Source of the DNA: Myroides indicus
GTDB lineage: Bacteria > Bacteroidota > Bacteroidia > Flavobacteriales > Flavobacteriaceae
DNA: 64,000 nucleotides
Assembly (NCBI RefSeq): GCF_004364575.1
Contig: NZ_SOAG01000003.1
Location: 1 to 64,000 of the forward strand
Direction of reading: 5' to 3'
The translations under genes and the position numbers were made by a program. This document shows positions 52,343-61,866 of the stretch, piece by piece. The notes under the pieces were generated by a model that had not been told where the DNA came from, ran no database searches, and was given only the letters and a program-made list of their open reading frames with translations. Within the stretch, counting starts at the first letter, position 1, and each line of letters begins with the position of its first letter.

Positions 52343-53635
52343 TTATGTTTTATTAATTACTGCCGCTAATTTTTCCGTTAGTTTATAACGGCTAAAATAC
52401 TGTAAGCCCATCGCATAGGCATTAAGCTGTTGTTGCTGATATTGGGTAAAATACTCTAACAAAATTTTCTTTATTTCTTCCTTTTGGTTGTATAAGGCAG
52501 TTTTTCCTGTATTGGTTTGTTTTATAATTTCAAAAAAGTCAGAATTTTCAGGACCAATTCCCAATATTGGTCGCTCTGCCGCCATATATTCAAACAATTT
52601 ACCCGGAATAATAGCTTGTGTTTCTTCAGAATCTATCTCAATCAATAGTAAAACCTGAGAAGCACGCATTTGCCGCAAAGCTTCTTCATTAGAAACATAT
52701 CCCAAATTTAAAACAGCGTCATCAAGTCTAAATTCTTTTAATGTTTGTTTAATTTCATCACTAATCTTGCCTGCCAACTTTAATTGAAAAGCTGTTTTAA
52801 ACTCCGTGTTTTCTTTTCTTAATTCACTAATAGCTTTCCACAATACTCTTGGGTTTCTATCGGATAAAAATGATCCTATATGAGATAGGGTGAATTTTTC
52901 GTCCAAAGTAATTTTTCCTAAATTAACTACATCATAGCCATTAGTAATAACAGTTATCGGACGAATTGTTTTGATTTGAAATTCTTGTTTTGTAGATTTT
53001 GAAGTTGTAATAATATGATCTGCTGACTCAAGAATGTTCTTTTCCATTGCTAAGTGAGATTTTCTGGCACTCTCGGATAATTTTAATTGCTTGTGATAAC
53101 CTATCGTGGTCCATGGATCTCTAAAATCAGCAATCCATTTTACATTATTCAATTGCTGGAGATTCTTACCTATAAGATGTAAACTATGTGGAGGACCAGT
53201 AGTGATGATAGTATCTATATCTTTATTTTTTTTCAGGTAGTCTGATAAAAATTTAACTGAAGGTTTTACCCAGCCGACACGGGCATCAGGAATAAACATA
53301 TTTCCACGAATCCAAAGCAATAATTTTTCAAGTCCCGACTGTTTAGTTTTATGAGAAATCATACCCGAGCTCAAATCACTGCTTTTTTTACCGGATAATA
53401 TTTTAGCCAATCGATACGGTTCGCGAATTGGAGTAGTCAAAATCGTCAAATTTTCACTTACTTCATGTTCTAAGACTGAATCCAGAAGAGGGTATGCAGC
53501 ATTTTCGGGAATATATACCACCGGCTCTATATCAAAGAGCGGCAAATATTTAACAAACTTCAACCATCTTTGAACTCCCGGACCTCCCGCAGGAGGCCAG
53601 TAATAAGTAATAATTAATACTTTTTTCTTTTTCAC
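52343..53635 (-). CDS. Glycosyltransferase, GT4-like
   Basis: A 430-residue GT-B glycosyltransferase. The N-terminus reads VLIITYYWPPAGGPGVQRWLKFVKYL, a Bacteroidota pattern for envelope glycosyltransferases. The donor domain has HIGSFLSDRNPRVLWKAI and the late IIPGKLFEYMAAERPILGIGP segment in place of a classical E-x7-E. It lies 10 bases downstream of yfhO, so the two probably act together in building a surface glycan or glycolipid outside the main locus. Confidence 0.82.
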   Translation of the reverse strand: MKKKKVLIITYYWPPAGGPGVQRWLKFVKYLPLFDIEPVVYIPENAAYPLLDSVLEHEVSENLTILTTPIREPYRLAKILSGKKSSDLSSGMISHKTKQSGLEKLLLWIRGNMFIPDARVGWVKPSVKFLSDYLKKNKDIDTIITTGPPHSLHLIGKNLQQLNNVKWIADFRDPWTTIGYHKQLKLSESARKSHLAMEKNILESADHIITTSKSTKQEFQIKTIRPITVITNGYDVVNLGKITLDEKFTLSHIGSFLSDRNPRVLWKAISELRKENTEFKTAFQLKLAGKISDEIKQTLKEFRLDDAVLNLGYVSNEEALRQMRASQVLLLIEIDSEETQAIIPGKLFEYMAAERPILGIGPENSDFFEIIKQTNTGKTALYNQKEEIKKILLEYFTQYQQQQLNAYAMGLQYFSRYKLTEKLAAVINKT

Positions 53636-53645
53636 AACGTTTTGA

Positions 53646-56093
53646 TTATTCTTCTCTACTCTTTTTCTTTTGTTTTTTTCTGATGCTGTATGCGACCGCT
53701 GTCATAGAAATCAATAGAATAAATATTGCACTTGTCAATGCAATATGACTTCCTGTTTTAATTACCTTCGGTTCAAACGAAAATTCTATTTTGTGCTGCC
53801 CTTTTGGCAATTCTATAGCTCTTAAAACATAATCCACCGAAAAAATCGGAGTTTCAATATCGTCTATTTTAGCAATCCATCCGTGAGGATAATAAACTTC
53901 CGAAAAAACAGCTAAGCCATCGTTATTATTTTCGGATTGATACACCAGCTTGTTTGGAGAATATTCTAAAAGTTTGATACTTGCAAGAGAATCTACGGTG
54001 TAGGAGTTCTTAAGATCAATATGGTTAAATGCAACGGTATTAAAAACAGCGTCCTTCTTAGTATCTAAACTGGAAAGTGCTTTCATTTCCTCGTCCGCAG
54101 AATCAACCTTTTTAACGGATGATACAAACCAGGCATTGCCATTTGCATCCGGATTCAACATTGCCATATCTCGTCCTTGCTCGTCTTGCTGAATAATATA
54201 TTTGACATTCAGCATATTAAAAACAGGCATATAATTTTTGTTGCTAATCTGATATTCCAACAGCTGGTTCATCCTTCTAGGTTTAGCAGCGTGATATCCC
54301 CCGAGGGAATTATGATAATAGGATGCTCTCGCACTGTTAAATCCCCCGTTTAATTCATATACCCTAAAATGAGAAGGATCGTTTAAAATTTCCTTATCTG
54401 CTTCAGTTATTGCAAAAGGTTCTTTCATTATTTGAGCCGATACAAAATTGGTATCATTGACATACTTTTTGTCCACACTTACCAAATCAACAATTGCCAA
54501 GCATCCTATCATTATCACTGCATAATTCATTTTTAGTTTTTTTACAGATGCCAGATATAAAACCAAAGCAGTTAAAGCAATAAAAATAAATGACCTTAAA
54601 ATATCTGCGGAATACATGGCTTTTCTGTCCTCTATAAGAGCTTTTACAAATCCCGGACCTATTTCGCCATAAACACCTCTGTAATAACCATCGTTTACCC
54701 CTGAAAAAGAAAGAGTTCCTTTGATTACAAACAATAAAGCTAAAATTCCTCCGGCAATAAGTCCTGTTTTTTTAACTGCTATCAACTGTTCTTTGGATTC
54801 CAGTTTAAAAAAGCTATACAATCCTAAAACGGCTACTGCCGGAACACACATTTCCAATATGGTTTGAATAGACGATACTGCTCTAAACTTGTTGTAAAGC
54901 GGAACATAATTGATGAAAATATCGGTTAAAAGTGGGAAATTTTTTCCCCAGGACAACAAGAGAGATAATATTGCTCCGGCAATAAAAATGTATTTTAATT
55001 TTCTTTTTTCACTGAAAAAAGAAAGTACAAATAAAAAAAAGACAACTGCTCCGATATAAGCAGGAGCGGCAACCCCAGGCTGATCGCCCCAATATGTCGG
55101 AGCTTTCCTAACCATTTCAGTTGCTTCTGCCGGCGACGCACCTAAATTTATAAAAAAACTATACAAATTTGAAGACTGGTTCAATTTTTCATCATTTGCT
55201 CCTCCGGTCAGTCGGGGAACTAAAAGATTTAAACTTTCAAAAATTCCGTAGCTATATTGCGTGATATACTCATATGTCATTGCATTGGACGATTCTCTTG
55301 GGGTTCCGTCCGGATTAAAAGTCAGTTCACTATTACTTCGCGTACTAAACTGGGTATATTCTGCGGTAGCCATCAAATTAGTTGCATTGGCACCAATACT
55401 CAAAATTCCTGTTCCTATAAAAATGGCAAAAGCGACAAACAAACCTTTCCAATCTTTATTTTTGATATATAGAATTGAATAATAAATAGCAACAACAATT
55501 AACAACAACAACAAATAATAAGTCATTTGAAAGTGATTGGTACTTATTTCAAGCGAAGCAGCAAAAAGTGTGAGTAAACCTCCCTTGACGTAATGCTTCC
55601 TAAAAACGAGCAGTACACCTGCCAAAACCATCGGCATATACGCAATAGCGTGTGCTTTTGCGTTGTGTCCGACTCCCAGAATAATAATTAAATAGGTAGA
55701 AAATCCAAACATTAATGCTCCGATAAAGGAATGCAAAGGTTTTGTTCCTAACGATAGCAATAAAACATAGAATCCGATAAAATACAAAAACAAATAATCT
55801 GCAGGTCTGGGTAAAAACCGAAGTATAGAATCTACATCTTTGACATAATTAAACGGATATTTTGCTCCTAACTGATAAGTTGGCATTCCGCCGAATGAAC
55901 TGTTGGTCCAATAGGGTTCTTCTCCTGTTTTGGCTCTAAAATCATTTTGTTCTTTGGCCATTCCGGTATATTGAGCAATATCAGATTGAAAAATTACCTG
56001 ACCTTTCAAAACAGGTGAAAAATAAGCTAGAGCAATTACAATAAACCCTGCGATTACCAAAATATGAGGCAAAAATCTTTTAAATCTATCCAT
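53646..56093 (-). CDS. YfhO-family membrane protein
   Basis: An 815-residue inner-membrane protein with about a dozen hydrophobic segments in the first 560 residues. A large periplasmic C-terminal domain and a final membrane helix (about residue 790) with a basic tail follow. The motifs PVLKGQVIFQSDIAQYTGM and WTNSSFGGMPTYQLGAKYPFN are those I associate with Bacteroidota YfhO proteins. The C-terminal portion ending VLRAIELPKGQHKIEFSFEP is also characteristic. YfhO relatives are GT-C-like glycosyltransferases of lipoteichoic-acid or glycolipid pathways. It is directly upstream of the GT4-like gene. Confidence 0.85.
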   Translation of the reverse strand: MDRFKRFLPHILVIAGFIVIALAYFSPVLKGQVIFQSDIAQYTGMAKEQNDFRAKTGEEPYWTNSSFGGMPTYQLGAKYPFNYVKDVDSILRFLPRPADYLFLYFIGFYVLLLSLGTKPLHSFIGALMFGFSTYLIIILGVGHNAKAHAIAYMPMVLAGVLLVFRKHYVKGGLLTLFAASLEISTNHFQMTYYLLLLLIVVAIYYSILYIKNKDWKGLFVAFAIFIGTGILSIGANATNLMATAEYTQFSTRSNSELTFNPDGTPRESSNAMTYEYITQYSYGIFESLNLLVPRLTGGANDEKLNQSSNLYSFFINLGASPAEATEMVRKAPTYWGDQPGVAAPAYIGAVVFFLFVLSFFSEKRKLKYIFIAGAILSLLLSWGKNFPLLTDIFINYVPLYNKFRAVSSIQTILEMCVPAVAVLGLYSFFKLESKEQLIAVKKTGLIAGGILALLFVIKGTLSFSGVNDGYYRGVYGEIGPGFVKALIEDRKAMYSADILRSFIFIALTALVLYLASVKKLKMNYAVIMIGCLAIVDLVSVDKKYVNDTNFVSAQIMKEPFAITEADKEILNDPSHFRVYELNGGFNSARASYYHNSLGGYHAAKPRRMNQLLEYQISNKNYMPVFNMLNVKYIIQQDEQGRDMAMLNPDANGNAWFVSSVKKVDSADEEMKALSSLDTKKDAVFNTVAFNHIDLKNSYTVDSLASIKLLEYSPNKLVYQSENNNDGLAVFSEVYYPHGWIAKIDDIETPIFSVDYVLRAIELPKGQHKIEFSFEPKVIKTGSHIALTSAIFILLISMTAVAYSIRKKQKKKSREE

Positions 56094-56186
56094 TATTACG
56101 GTAGTTTTCTTTTTTTAATGAATAGGCTAAAGTAATTAATTTTGCGCAAGCTATGAAGTGAACTTGCAAAATATTAGAAAACAAAA

Positions 56187-56208
56187 AAAGCCTTTTAACA
56201 AAGGCTTT
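56187..56208 (-). terminator. Terminator after the DUF4834 gene
   Basis: A 9-bp stem (AAAGCCTTT / AAAGGCTTT) with TAAC loop, with T run on the minus-strand 3' side. Confidence 0.7.
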
Positions 56209-56211
56209 AAT

Positions 56212-56499
56212 TTATTTATCGATTTCTTCAAAGTCGATATACTCTCCCACTACTTTAGTCGAACGCGGTACTTTTTCGCTTTTATTTTGTTGTTGATTGT
56301 ATTTTGAATCTGAATGTGTTTTAGTATTTTGCTGCTGGTAAAATTCCTGTTGTTGTTTTTGGAATCCTTCCCCCGCTTTCTTTGCCATTTTATATACAAA
56401 AATAGGAAATAGATAGCGCATAGCGAACTTAAAAACATAATAAAGTACCGCGATAATCAATAATGTTCTTAAAAAACCTCCAAATGATGCTGCATCCAT
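56212..56499 (-). CDS. DUF4834-family membrane protein
   Basis: A 95-residue protein: one hydrophobic helix near the N-terminus (FLRTLLIIAVLYYVFKFAMRYLFPIFVYK), then a Gln/Asn/Lys-rich tail (QKQQQEFYQQQNTK) ending VGEYIDFEEIDK. This layout, especially the closing GEYIDFEE, is that of the Bacteroidota DUF4834 family of unknown function. It is a single gene with its own terminator, next to yfhO. Confidence 0.8.
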   Translation of the reverse strand: MDAASFGGFLRTLLIIAVLYYVFKFAMRYLFPIFVYKMAKKAGEGFQKQQQEFYQQQNTKTHSDSKYNQQQNKSEKVPRSTKVVGEYIDFEEIDK

Positions 56500-56592
56500 A
56501 AATTATTCTTTTGTTTTTTCCAAAAATAAAAAGTTATATTTAATTCGGAGAATTTCGGGTCTTAAAATATTGATAAATATACAACTCATCAT

Positions 56593-56970
56593 CTATTCGT
56601 TTTCTTTTTTCCACGCTAAATATCCGTCCTTTAATTCATATACCTGTTCAAAACCATTTTCAATCATTTTTTCCTTTGCCTTGGCACTTCGGTTACCTGA
56701 TTTACAAAAAATATAAACAGGCTCTTTTTTGTTTAATTTATCTGTATTTTCTATAAAGTCATCTGAAAGGCAATCTATATTCTGAGCATATTTTATTGTT
56801 CCGTTTTTATATTCCTCCGCTGTTCTGACATCTACAAGTTGCACCTTTTTTGTTTGGGAAATAACCTTATAAAATTCTTTTTTTTCTAACAAATTAGCTT
56901 CTTCGCTTACCTGAGCTCTGCAATTAATTCCCGTTATAAGAATTAAAATAACAAGAAACAATTTTTTCAT
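56593..56970 (-). CDS. Exported rhodanese-like protein
   Basis: A 125-residue protein from the ATG at 56970: an export signal (MKKLFLVILILITGINCRAQ; Sec signal or lipoprotein with the Cys in GINC), then one rhodanese domain. It has VQLVDVRTAEEYKNGTI and the catalytic loop FCKSGNRSAKAKEKM with Cys in the right place. It would handle sulfane sulfur in the periplasm. It is divergent from hemN and shares with it an intergenic region containing a CRP/FNR-like operator. The in-frame upstream extension would cross that operator and is rejected. Confidence 0.85.
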   Translation of the reverse strand: MKKLFLVILILITGINCRAQVSEEANLLEKKEFYKVISQTKKVQLVDVRTAEEYKNGTIKYAQNIDCLSDDFIENTDKLNKKEPVYIFCKSGNRSAKAKEKMIENGFEQVYELKDGYLAWKKENE

Positions 56971-56995
56971 ATTATCTGATTTTTGAATGATTACT

Positions 56996-57041
56996 ATATG
57001 ACAAATGTCATATCTCTCTTTAGACAAATTTAATATTTTTG
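56996..57041 (+). promoter_or_regulatory. CRP/FNR-like operator and hemN promoter
   Basis: ATATGACAAATGTCATAT (56996-57013) is an inverted repeat with ATGAC-N4-GTCAT half-sites, the 5-4-5 geometry of the CRP/FNR superfamily. The -7 box TATTTTTG is at 57034-57041. Taking a start about 7 bases after it, the operator centre lies near -43, the class II activator position. There is no -33 TTG, consistent with activator dependence. Confidence 0.6.
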
Positions 57042-57059
57042 TTTGAAATAAACTGAACC

Positions 57060-58421
57060 ATGACTAAACCATTAATTCAGAAATACAATGTTCCGGGACC
57101 AAGATACACCAGTTACCCAACAGTTCCTTATTGGGATTCTTCTTCTTTTGATAAAAGGGCATGGTTTGACCTCTGTAAAAAATCGTTTGATGAATCCAAC
57201 AAAACAGAAGGAATCAGCTTATACATTCACTTACCGTTTTGTGAAAGTCTGTGTACCTTTTGCGGATGTCACAAACGAATTACGAAAAGACACGAGGTAG
57301 AATTGCCTTATATAGAAGCTGTTTTAAAGGAATGGGAGTTATACTGCAAATTATTTAAAGATAAACCTGTTATAAAAGAAATTCATTTAGGCGGCGGAAC
57401 ACCTACTTTTTTCTCTGCCGAAAGTTTAACTAAACTGATTGCAGGGATTATAGCTTTGGGTAATATTTCAGACAACAAAGAATTCAGTTTTGAAGGACAT
57501 CCGAATAATACCACAAAAAATCATCTGCAAGCTTTATATGATTTGGGCTTTACAAGGGTAAGTTTTGGGGTTCAGGATTACAATCCGGATATTCAAAAAG
57601 CTATAAACCGAAATCAATCTTTTCACGATGTGGCTAAAGTTACTTTATGGGCAAAAGAAATCGGATATACCTCTATTTCGCATGACATAATATTTGGTCT
57701 TCCTTTTCAGAAAAAAGAACATATTATTGACACCATTGAAAAAACGAATTCACTTGCTCCTGACCGATTGGCTTTTTACAGCTATGCACATGTTCCGTGG
57801 ATTAAGGGCAACGGACAGCGAGGCTTTAAAGATGAAGATGTTCCTAAAGACCGCGAAAAAAGAGAGCTGTATGAAGTTGGAAAAAGAATGCTTTTACAAA
57901 ATGAGTATGTTGAAATAGGTATGGATCACTTTGCTTTTAAAACGGATTCTCTATATAAATCATTAAATAACGGAAGCATTCACCGCAATTTTATGGGGTA
58001 TACTTCATCTAAAACGAAGTTGATGATTGGATTAGGAGTTTCATCAATTAGTGACAGCTGGTATGCGTTTGCTCAAAATGAAAAAAGTATTGAGAATTAT
58101 TATACCTTATTGAATAATAATGAAATCCCGGTAGTAAAAGGGCATATTCTTACATCAGAAGATTTGATAATACGAAAACATATTCTAAATTTGATGTGTG
58201 CCTTATCTACTAACTTAACCGATGATTGGGATAAAGTAGATTTTAAACCTATTTTAGCAGAATTAAGCGAATTTGTAAGTGATAAACTATTAACAATAAA
58301 TGGCTTTGAAATAAAAGTTACTCAAAAAGGCAGAGCTTTTATCAGAAATATCTGTATGGCTTTTGATTTGCGTTTACAACAAAATCAACCGGAAAGACAA
58401 CTTTTTTCAATGACCATATAA
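57060..58421 (+). CDS. hemN: Oxygen-independent coproporphyrinogen III oxidase
   Basis: A radical-SAM enzyme that oxidatively decarboxylates coproporphyrinogen III without oxygen in haem synthesis. The 4Fe-4S motif is HLPFCESLCTFCGC (CxxxCxxC, about residues 60-67), followed by HLGGGTPTFF and later SFGVQDYNPDIQKAINR and LIFGLPFQ-like segments. The length of 453 aa and the N-terminal YNVPGPRYTSYPTVPYW motif favour true HemN over the HemW chaperone. A CRP/FNR-type site in its promoter fits induction at low oxygen. A small membrane gene follows 12 bases later. Confidence 0.94.
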   Translation: MTKPLIQKYNVPGPRYTSYPTVPYWDSSSFDKRAWFDLCKKSFDESNKTEGISLYIHLPFCESLCTFCGCHKRITKRHEVELPYIEAVLKEWELYCKLFKDKPVIKEIHLGGGTPTFFSAESLTKLIAGIIALGNISDNKEFSFEGHPNNTTKNHLQALYDLGFTRVSFGVQDYNPDIQKAINRNQSFHDVAKVTLWAKEIGYTSISHDIIFGLPFQKKEHIIDTIEKTNSLAPDRLAFYSYAHVPWIKGNGQRGFKDEDVPKDREKRELYEVGKRMLLQNEYVEIGMDHFAFKTDSLYKSLNNGSIHRNFMGYTSSKTKLMIGLGVSSISDSWYAFAQNEKSIENYYTLLNNNEIPVVKGHILTSEDLIIRKHILNLMCALSTNLTDDWDKVDFKPILAELSEFVSDKLLTINGFEIKVTQKGRAFIRNICMAFDLRLQQNQPERQLFSMTI

Positions 58422-58433
58422 TATTAGGAGAAA

Positions 58434-58622
58434 ATGAATAATAAAATAGAAAAAATAATTACTTTTATTGTATTGTTATGGTTGGTATATGGTATTTTTA
58501 ATTTAGACAGTTCTGATTTGTGGTCAATAGAAAAAAACTGGTTTCCATTTTTAGGCTTTCTCGTTTTTATTATTTATTTGATTTACTCTATACAAAAAGC
58601 AGCTAAAAATAATCCGAGATAA
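58434..58622 (+). CDS. Small two-helix membrane protein
   Basis: A 62-residue protein with two hydrophobic helices (IITFIVLLWLVYGIFNL and FPFLGFLVFIIYLIYSI) and a basic tail. No family recognised. It starts 12 bases after hemN with an AGGAG-like purine run just before the ATG and ends at a strong terminator, so it is probably translated as part of the hemN unit and may share its low-oxygen expression. Confidence 0.6.
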   Translation: MNNKIEKIITFIVLLWLVYGIFNLDSSDLWSIEKNWFPFLGFLVFIIYLIYSIQKAAKNNPR

Positions 58623-58654
58623 AAAAGAGAATTAGTTACCTAATTCTCTTTTTT
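58621..58654. terminator. Bidirectional terminator after the hemN unit
   Basis: A perfect 15-bp stem (AAAAAAGAGAATTAG / CTAATTCTCTTTTTT) with a TTAC loop. The right arm contains the stop codon of the convergent lipoprotein gene. Confidence 0.9.
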
Positions 58655-59173
58655 AACTTCTTCGTATGTATATTTAATATCTATAGTTCCGCGTGAGATA
58701 TTTACCTCCGGAGAATTATTTTCATTGTAAGAACTGTGCAATAATAACAATCCTTTAAAATCTCCTTTTATATTTCCTTCCAGAGAATCTGTTATATTGA
58801 TTTCTGTATTTTCTGAAATTGAAGAAATATACTCTACTTCATCTTTTACTACTTTTAAATAAATATTTCTTGAAACAACACCATGCCCTACCCGATAATT
58901 ACCTATTAAAAGAAAGTTAGAATTATCCTTATCGCCCATATATGCTTTAATCCCATAATCTTCCGGATAAGGAAAAGAATAAGGATCTCCTACTACTAAA
59001 TTATTTTCTATACTTATATTGTCATATATATACTCTCTTCCATCAATAACAGCAGTGATTTTAGAAGATTTATCGACAATTATCTTTGTCTCAAAATTAT
59101 TTTTATCATCAGAAGATGAACAGGAAATTAAAGGTATTATAGCGAAAAAGACAAACAAAAGTAATTTTTTCAT
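58640..59173 (-). CDS. Lipoprotein, unknown function
   Basis: A 177-residue lipoprotein from the ATG at 59173: signal MKKLLLFVFFAIIPLISC followed by SSSDD, the usual Bacteroidota lipoprotein start. The mature part is β-rich (TAVIDGREYIYDNISIENNLVVGD) and reminiscent of small uncharacterised outer-membrane lipoproteins. No domain is recognised with confidence. The upstream in-frame extension has no signal and is unlikely. It lies just downstream of parC in the same direction, and its stop codon is within the shared terminator. Confidence 0.65.
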   Translation of the reverse strand: MKKLLLFVFFAIIPLISCSSSDDKNNFETKIIVDKSSKITAVIDGREYIYDNISIENNLVVGDPYSFPYPEDYGIKAYMGDKDNSNFLLIGNYRVGHGVVSRNIYLKVVKDEVEYISSISENTEINITDSLEGNIKGDFKGLLLLHSSYNENNSPEVNISRGTIDIKYTYEEVKKEN

Positions 59174-59227
59174 CAAACTAAGTATTATTATATCATCATA
59201 TATGTACTTTTTATTAACAGAAAACAA

Positions 59228-61858
59228 TCAAAATAAACTCGCTTGTCCTTCGTCGTCTATTTTTGTATCAGGTAAATCATCCAGTTCTATCTCTTCCTTT
59301 ACAACTTCTTTTTCCTCTTCTTCATAAGGCAAGGAATCTAATAAGTTAATTTGTTTAAGCTTTTCTCCAGTTAATTGATTACCTAAAGCTTTAATTCCTT
59401 TAACCGATATAAACTGCTCTAAATCAATAACAATACTTTCTTTTTGTATTCCCTTTACTTTGGCAAAAACAATTTCAGCAACAGGTCTGTAATCTGTTGA
59501 TACGATTTCTAATCTTGAGTTTTCATGTTCAGAAATAAACAATTCTTCTCTGTTCTCATTTTCTACTAAAAATCTTTTGACATAATACCTTGCTTTTTCC
59601 CCATCGTAGTAAATGGCTGAAATCGGCTTTTTCGGTTTCCACTTTTCAAGGACAATCATATCTTCATCAAAATGTGTAGTCAATTCAGGAATAATTGTTT
59701 TTATTTTTCCTGATTGACTGATTATCAACAATCGGTCTTCCGCTTTAAATTCACCCAGCAATTCGCCTCTTCCGTCCACATTTAAACGATGAACCGTGTC
59801 GTCAAACCAAATTTTCCGAGGTCTTAAGGTAGAAATTCCCTTTTCTTTTAATTCAATTTTTTTGATAGCATATTTTGTTACGAGATTTCCCTTTACTCCT
59901 CTTCCTTTAATCAGCAAATCGGCAAAATCAATTTCAAATTTAAGCTTTTTGATATTACTTAATTGACGTAACAAAATAGTAACAACCTCTGCTTCTCCGT
60001 TTGGATTTGCTGAAAAATATAAAATTTGTGAACCGCTTTTTCCTTGCGTCAACTCGTAAACTTTATCTCTTGTAATTCCGGAAACATTAAACCTTTTGAT
60101 ATAAGACGAACCTGACTTACCATCGCGATAAATTAGATTATAGATTGTCCTTTTATCGTTTCTATCAAATACAGCAATATGAATAATATCTTTTCCTACA
60201 AATTTTTTCTCATCAACTTTAGAAACAACCATCGAACCATTTCTCAGGAATACAATAATATCATCTATATCAGAACAATCACAAACATATTCATCTTTTC
60301 TTAGACTAGTTCCAAAAAAACCCTCTTCTCGGTTAACGTATAGCTTAGTGTTTCTTAAAACAACTTTAGTTGCCTCAATAGTATCAAAATTTTTGAGTTC
60401 TGTTTTGCGTTCTCGTCCTTTTCCGTATCTTTCTTTTAATCTGGTAAAATAGGCAATGGCAAAATCAATTAAATGATCTAAGTCGTGCTTTACCTGTTCT
60501 ATTTCTCCCTCCAGAGCTTCAATATTTTGATTTGCCTTATCAATGTCAAAACGAGAAATTCGTTTAATCTTTATTTCGGTCAATCGAACAATATCTTCTT
60601 CAGAAACTGCTCTTTTTAAGGTTTTAGTAAAAGGTTTTAGTCCTTCATCAATAGCAGCAATAACACCTTCCCATGTTTCTTGTTCTTCAATTGCGCGATA
60701 AATCCTGTTTTCTATAAAAATACGCTCTAAAGATAAAAAATGCCACTTTTCTTCTAATTCATCCAGTTGAATTTCTAACTCTCTCTTAAGTAGCTGAACA
60801 GTTTGATTAGTTGACATTACCAGCATATCCGACACGCCGACAAACAAGGGCTTATTATCCATAATTACACATCCTAGCGGTGCAATTGATGTTTCGCAAC
60901 CTGTAAAAGCATACAGAGCATCAATAGTCTTATCTGGCGATACTCCTGCCGGTAAGTGTATTAAAATTTCTACCTCCGCAGCTGTATTATCTTCTATTTT
61001 TTTAATTTTTATTTTTCCTTTCTCATTGGCTTTCAAAATACTGTCAATCAAACTTGAAGTATTGGTTGAAAAGGGAATCTGTGTAATAACAAGTGTGTTT
61101 TTATCCAGCTGAGATACTCTTGCTCTTACTCTCACGCGTCCGCCACGCATTCCGTCATTATATGCAGAAACGTCAGCAATACCCTGAGTTGGAAAATCGG
61201 GATAGATAACAAAAGGTTTCCCCTTTAAGATTTTAATAGAGGCATCTATTAACTCATTAAAATTGTGAGGTAGCACTTTTGTTGATAATCCCACTGCAAT
61301 TCCCTCTGCTCCTTGTGTGAGTAACAAAGGGAATTTAACAGGTAAATTTACAGGTTCATTTCTTCTTCCATCATAAGAGGCTTGCCAAGCGGTAATTTTA
61401 GGAGAATACAAAACTTCCAACGCAAATTTGCTCAAACGCGCTTCAATATAACGAGAAGCCGCTGCACCGTCACCGGTCAAAATATTACCCCAGTTACCTT
61501 GTGTGTCTATTAAAAGATCCTTTTGTCCAATCTGAACAATTGCATCACCTATACTTGCATCGCCATGCGGATGGTATTGCATCGTATGTCCAACAATATT
61601 GGCAACTTTGTTATAGCGACCATCATCCAGTTCCTTCATGGAATGCATAATACGGCGTTGAACGGGTTTAAAACCGTCTTCTATAGCTGGTACTGCACGT
61701 TCTAATATAACATAAGAGGCATAATCCAGAAACCAGTCTTTGTACATTCCTGTAACTTTAGTTATAGTTTCTCTATCCTCAGTTAATTCTCCCAGATTTT
61801 CTATATGCTCCCCGTCATTATTATTCAAGGGCTGATTCAAATTATCTTCTTGCATCAT
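59228..61858 (-). CDS. parC: DNA topoisomerase IV subunit A
   Basis: The DNA-cleaving subunit that decatenates chromosomes. The active-site Tyr is Y137 in AAASRYIEARL. The quinolone-resistance region reads YHPHGDASIGDAI with the sensitive-type Ser102 in place. The coiled coil and a divergent C-terminal wheel domain are followed by an acidic tail (EEEEKEVVKEEIELDD). It is 876 residues long. The adjacent parE gene, 8 bases upstream, and the AT-rich Bacteroidota sequence style favour topoisomerase IV over GyrA. Confidence 0.92.
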   Translation of the reverse strand: MMQEDNLNQPLNNNDGEHIENLGELTEDRETITKVTGMYKDWFLDYASYVILERAVPAIEDGFKPVQRRIMHSMKELDDGRYNKVANIVGHTMQYHPHGDASIGDAIVQIGQKDLLIDTQGNWGNILTGDGAAASRYIEARLSKFALEVLYSPKITAWQASYDGRRNEPVNLPVKFPLLLTQGAEGIAVGLSTKVLPHNFNELIDASIKILKGKPFVIYPDFPTQGIADVSAYNDGMRGGRVRVRARVSQLDKNTLVITQIPFSTNTSSLIDSILKANEKGKIKIKKIEDNTAAEVEILIHLPAGVSPDKTIDALYAFTGCETSIAPLGCVIMDNKPLFVGVSDMLVMSTNQTVQLLKRELEIQLDELEEKWHFLSLERIFIENRIYRAIEEQETWEGVIAAIDEGLKPFTKTLKRAVSEEDIVRLTEIKIKRISRFDIDKANQNIEALEGEIEQVKHDLDHLIDFAIAYFTRLKERYGKGRERKTELKNFDTIEATKVVLRNTKLYVNREEGFFGTSLRKDEYVCDCSDIDDIIVFLRNGSMVVSKVDEKKFVGKDIIHIAVFDRNDKRTIYNLIYRDGKSGSSYIKRFNVSGITRDKVYELTQGKSGSQILYFSANPNGEAEVVTILLRQLSNIKKLKFEIDFADLLIKGRGVKGNLVTKYAIKKIELKEKGISTLRPRKIWFDDTVHRLNVDGRGELLGEFKAEDRLLIISQSGKIKTIIPELTTHFDEDMIVLEKWKPKKPISAIYYDGEKARYYVKRFLVENENREELFISEHENSRLEIVSTDYRPVAEIVFAKVKGIQKESIVIDLEQFISVKGIKALGNQLTGEKLKQINLLDSLPYEEEEKEVVKEEIELDDLPDTKIDDEGQASLF

Positions 61859-61866
61859 AATTTAAA

